A DNA stretch of 64,000 nt, taken from positions 62,001 to 126,000 of the forward strand of contig NZ_SDEB01000010.1 of assembly GCF_004522175.1 (NCBI RefSeq), read 5' to 3'. Numbering within the stretch: position 1 is the stretch's first letter; every line of letters starts with the position of its first letter. Below, in pieces: positions 62,528 to 64,000 of the stretch. Origin of the DNA: Paracoccus ravus. GTDB lineage: Bacteria; Pseudomonadota; Alphaproteobacteria; Rhodobacterales; Rhodobacteraceae. A program made the translations under genes and the position numbers. The notes beneath the pieces are model-generated. The model had not been told where the DNA came from, made no database searches, and worked only from the letters and a program-made list of their open reading frames with translations.

Positions 62528-64000
62528 CTATCCCGTTGCGGGCAAGGCTTCCTGCCACTTCCGATAGGTGTTCCAGGCCCGCAAAAGCCTGTCCAAGATG
62601 CTCTTGCGGCTCAGCCTGACGCGGCCCTTGTTCAACTCGTCCCGCAGGTCGCGCACCGGATTCTCGCGTGTCAGGGCCTCGCCATATTCCAGATCATTCA
62701 GGAAATTCTCGGCCAGAGCCGGGCTTTCCCGCGAGAGCCGGTACATGAAATAGGTCATGATCCCGGCCGAACCCATGTTCGCAATGCCTTTTCTCCGAGA
62801 CCGGGCAAAGAATTCGCCCATGCCGGGATGGCGCTCGATCGTCTCCATGATTTCGCCCGCCGTCGGCGAACTGTGCTTCACCATAAGATCTATACCATTG
62901 TCCTCGCGCCATTGCAGCCGCGCCGCCGCCGCCAGCACGCGATCGTCTATGACTGCCGACCGTTCAAGAAAACGAAGGCTCCGCTTGGGATGGACGTCGA
63001 AGGTGGCAAAGGCCCGCTCCGGGACATTGAGCGCAATGGGCGCTTCGACCGGAATATCGGCCTCGATCACGGCCCGAAGCCGATGCTGGCCATTCAGCAG
63101 CCTCAGATCCGGGGCAGATGCCGAAAAGGGATCCCCGGTAAAGACGATGGGCTGCGCATTCATCATCCAGCGCTCATTTGAAATGTCGCGGGCAATTGCC
63201 TTGACGTGATTGAGCTGGATCTTGCGATTGCCGCGATTGATCCCCTCGGAAAGCCACTTTCGGGCAAGGTCCGGCGTGATCAGGACGACCCTGGCGGTCA
63301 CGCCCGAGCACTCTCCGGGGTTGCGCAATTCGCTGACCATCCCGCTTTCCTCGACCCTTTGCCGGGGGTTGATGCGCCCCTCGCGCAGGCCGGGATAGCC
63401 CTCGACAAGGGGCAGACCAAGATTTGCGGGGGCCGCCTGTTCGACAAGCTGGCGCCGCGCTTCGTGCTGAAGCAGGGATCTGAGCTGTACTGCGTCTGTG
63501 TCGCCGATTGCCGGATCGGGCAGTTTCCGCGCGATGCCGCGAAGCTGCTCGGCAGAAATTTCTGCATCCGACAGCAGCAAGGCCAGATCGCCCTGACGGA
63601 AGCCTTCTGCTTTGTCATGCCGGATGACGGTATCGGCCGGATTCCATTTGCCGCCCAATTCACGGAGCCGTCCGCGATCGGGATTCCAGACTTCGCCGAT
63701 CGGCAGGATCTCGTCGTTCAGGAAAGCGTTGAAATACAGGATCGCATTGCCAAGGATCTTGTCGACGTCGATATTGATCGCGGGATCGTTATTCCAGCCT
63801 GCAAGCAGCATCTTCGCCTGGGCTGCCGCATCGAAACCCGTCACCGGTCTGTCCACCCTCAGGGCTGAGATGAAATCCCGCAATTCCGTTTCTCGTCCGG
63901 CCTTGATCGCCTGACAGGTCAGAATGGCCCGCGGTGTGCTGTGCAATTCGTTTCTGGGGAAGCTTTCGGATATCCGGACCGCCTCGACAATATCCGGGTT
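62528..64000 (-). CDS. ParB-like/DGQHR-type protein, N-terminus beyond the window
   Basis: A minus-strand frame open from the stop at 62528 to the right edge (about 490 residues seen). A TTG at 63944-63946 could be taken as a start, but sense-like sequence continues upstream (NPDIVEAVRISESFPRNE), so the gene is partial. Residues of the middle part read ITPDLARKWLSEGINRGNRK, DISNERWMMNAQPIVF, LLNGQHRLRAVIEADIPV and AFATFDVHPKRS. That is the ParB-nuclease-like core with an NGQHRL motif, seen in phage and mobile-element proteins. The N-terminal 200 residues and C-terminal 120 residues are not recognised. It is unrelated to the cob cluster and may belong to a prophage or island to the right. Confidence 0.7.
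   Translation of the reverse strand, partial: NPDIVEAVRISESFPRNELHSTPRAILTCQAIKAGRETELRDFISALRVDRPVTGFDAAAQAKMLLAGWNNDPAINIDVDKILGNAILYFNAFLNDEILPIGEVWNPDRGRLRELGGKWNPADTVIRHDKAEGFRQGDLALLLSDAEISAEQLRGIARKLPDPAIGDTDAVQLRSLLQHEARRQLVEQAAPANLGLPLVEGYPGLREGRINPRQRVEESGMVSELRNPGECSGVTARVVLITPDLARKWLSEGINRGNRKIQLNHVKAIARDISNERWMMNAQPIVFTGDPFSASAPDLRLLNGQHRLRAVIEADIPVEAPIALNVPERAFATFDVHPKRSLRFLERSAVIDDRVLAAAARLQWREDNGIDLMVKHSSPTAGEIMETIERHPGMGEFFARSRRKGIANMGSAGIMTYFMYRLSRESPALAENFLNDLEYGEALTRENPVRDLRDELNKGRVRLSRKSILDRLLRAWNTYRKWQEALPATG

Noticed and set aside
1..64000. Search for tRNA/rRNA genes, CRISPR arrays, prophage structural genes, toxin-antitoxin pairs and known defence systems
   Set aside because: No cloverleaf-like tRNA, regularly spaced repeats or marker genes were recognised by eye; only the right-edge ParB-like protein hints at a mobile region.

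Overview
The window is high-GC DNA from an alphaproteobacterium, most likely a Rhodobacterales member close to Paracoccus. The evidence is the aerobic (CobG/CobN-type) cobalamin pathway, a pseudoazurin gene, a TGA-N9-TCA element of the kind called the Iron-Rhodo-box upstream of a haem locus, and many tightly overlapping genes. No tRNA, rRNA, CRISPR array or intact insertion sequence was seen.

Layout. (1) 1-7.7 kb: a urea-type ABC transporter, urtA-urtB-urtC (urtC cut by the left edge), divergent from a 1109-residue membrane kinase whose N-terminal half looks like an NCS1 nucleobase/allantoin permease, followed by its LuxR-type response regulator. (2) 8.3-14.9 kb: a GntR regulator, a NitT/TauT-type ABC transporter, and a divergent catabolic operon (FAH-family hydrolase, RraA-type aldolase, 3-hydroxyisobutyrate-dehydrogenase-like enzyme, TauE-type exporter). 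(3) 14.95-19.9 kb: a decayed stretch holding a broken serine hydrolase, a frameshifted LysR gene, the remains of an FAD/NAD(P)-binding oxidoreductase and an IS5-family transposase remnant. (4) 19.9-25.0 kb: a GntR regulator divergent from an aldehyde dehydrogenase and a Frc/Rbs-type sugar ABC transporter. (5) 25.1-31.6 kb: a haem uptake locus (HugZ-like protein, haem receptor, hmuSTUV). (6) 31.6-35 kb: a TonB-dependent siderophore receptor and an RhtX-like permease. (7) 35-42.9 kb: metal genes on the minus strand: NicO transporter, DUF1007 protein, PepSY membrane protein, PCu(A)C copper chaperone, DUF2946-like protein, pseudoazurin and a btuFCD-like corrinoid ABC transporter, headed by a cobalamin riboswitch. 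(8) 43.3-62.4 kb: a nearly complete aerobic cobalamin cluster (PduX/BluE-like kinase, cobD, cobC, cobQ, cobO, DUF1636, cobW, cobN, cobG, cobH, cobI, cobJ, cobK, cobL, cobE, cobM, cobB, cbiM, cobF) with two more cobalamin riboswitches. (9) 62.5-64 kb: an unrelated ParB-like protein running off the right edge.

How it fits together: the second half is largely a metal and corrinoid acquisition island. Haem, siderophore and probably corrinoid uptake systems sit beside copper and nickel/cobalt handling proteins, then the pathway that makes cobalamin. Three cobalamin riboswitches (42765-42935 minus, 48070-48256 plus, 60693-60850 plus) could repress uptake, chelation/ring contraction, and cobalt entry plus CobF when cobalamin is plentiful. 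cobA, cobS, cobT, cobU/cobP and cobV are not in the window.

Main oddities: five genes (LysR, pseudoazurin, the btuC-like permease twice, the btuF-like binding protein) are each restored by adding one base in a short G/C run, four of those five sites lying in a single operon; pseudoazurin is the last cistron of a riboswitch-led corrinoid transporter operon; and cobK and cobL start divergently on one shared CATG.
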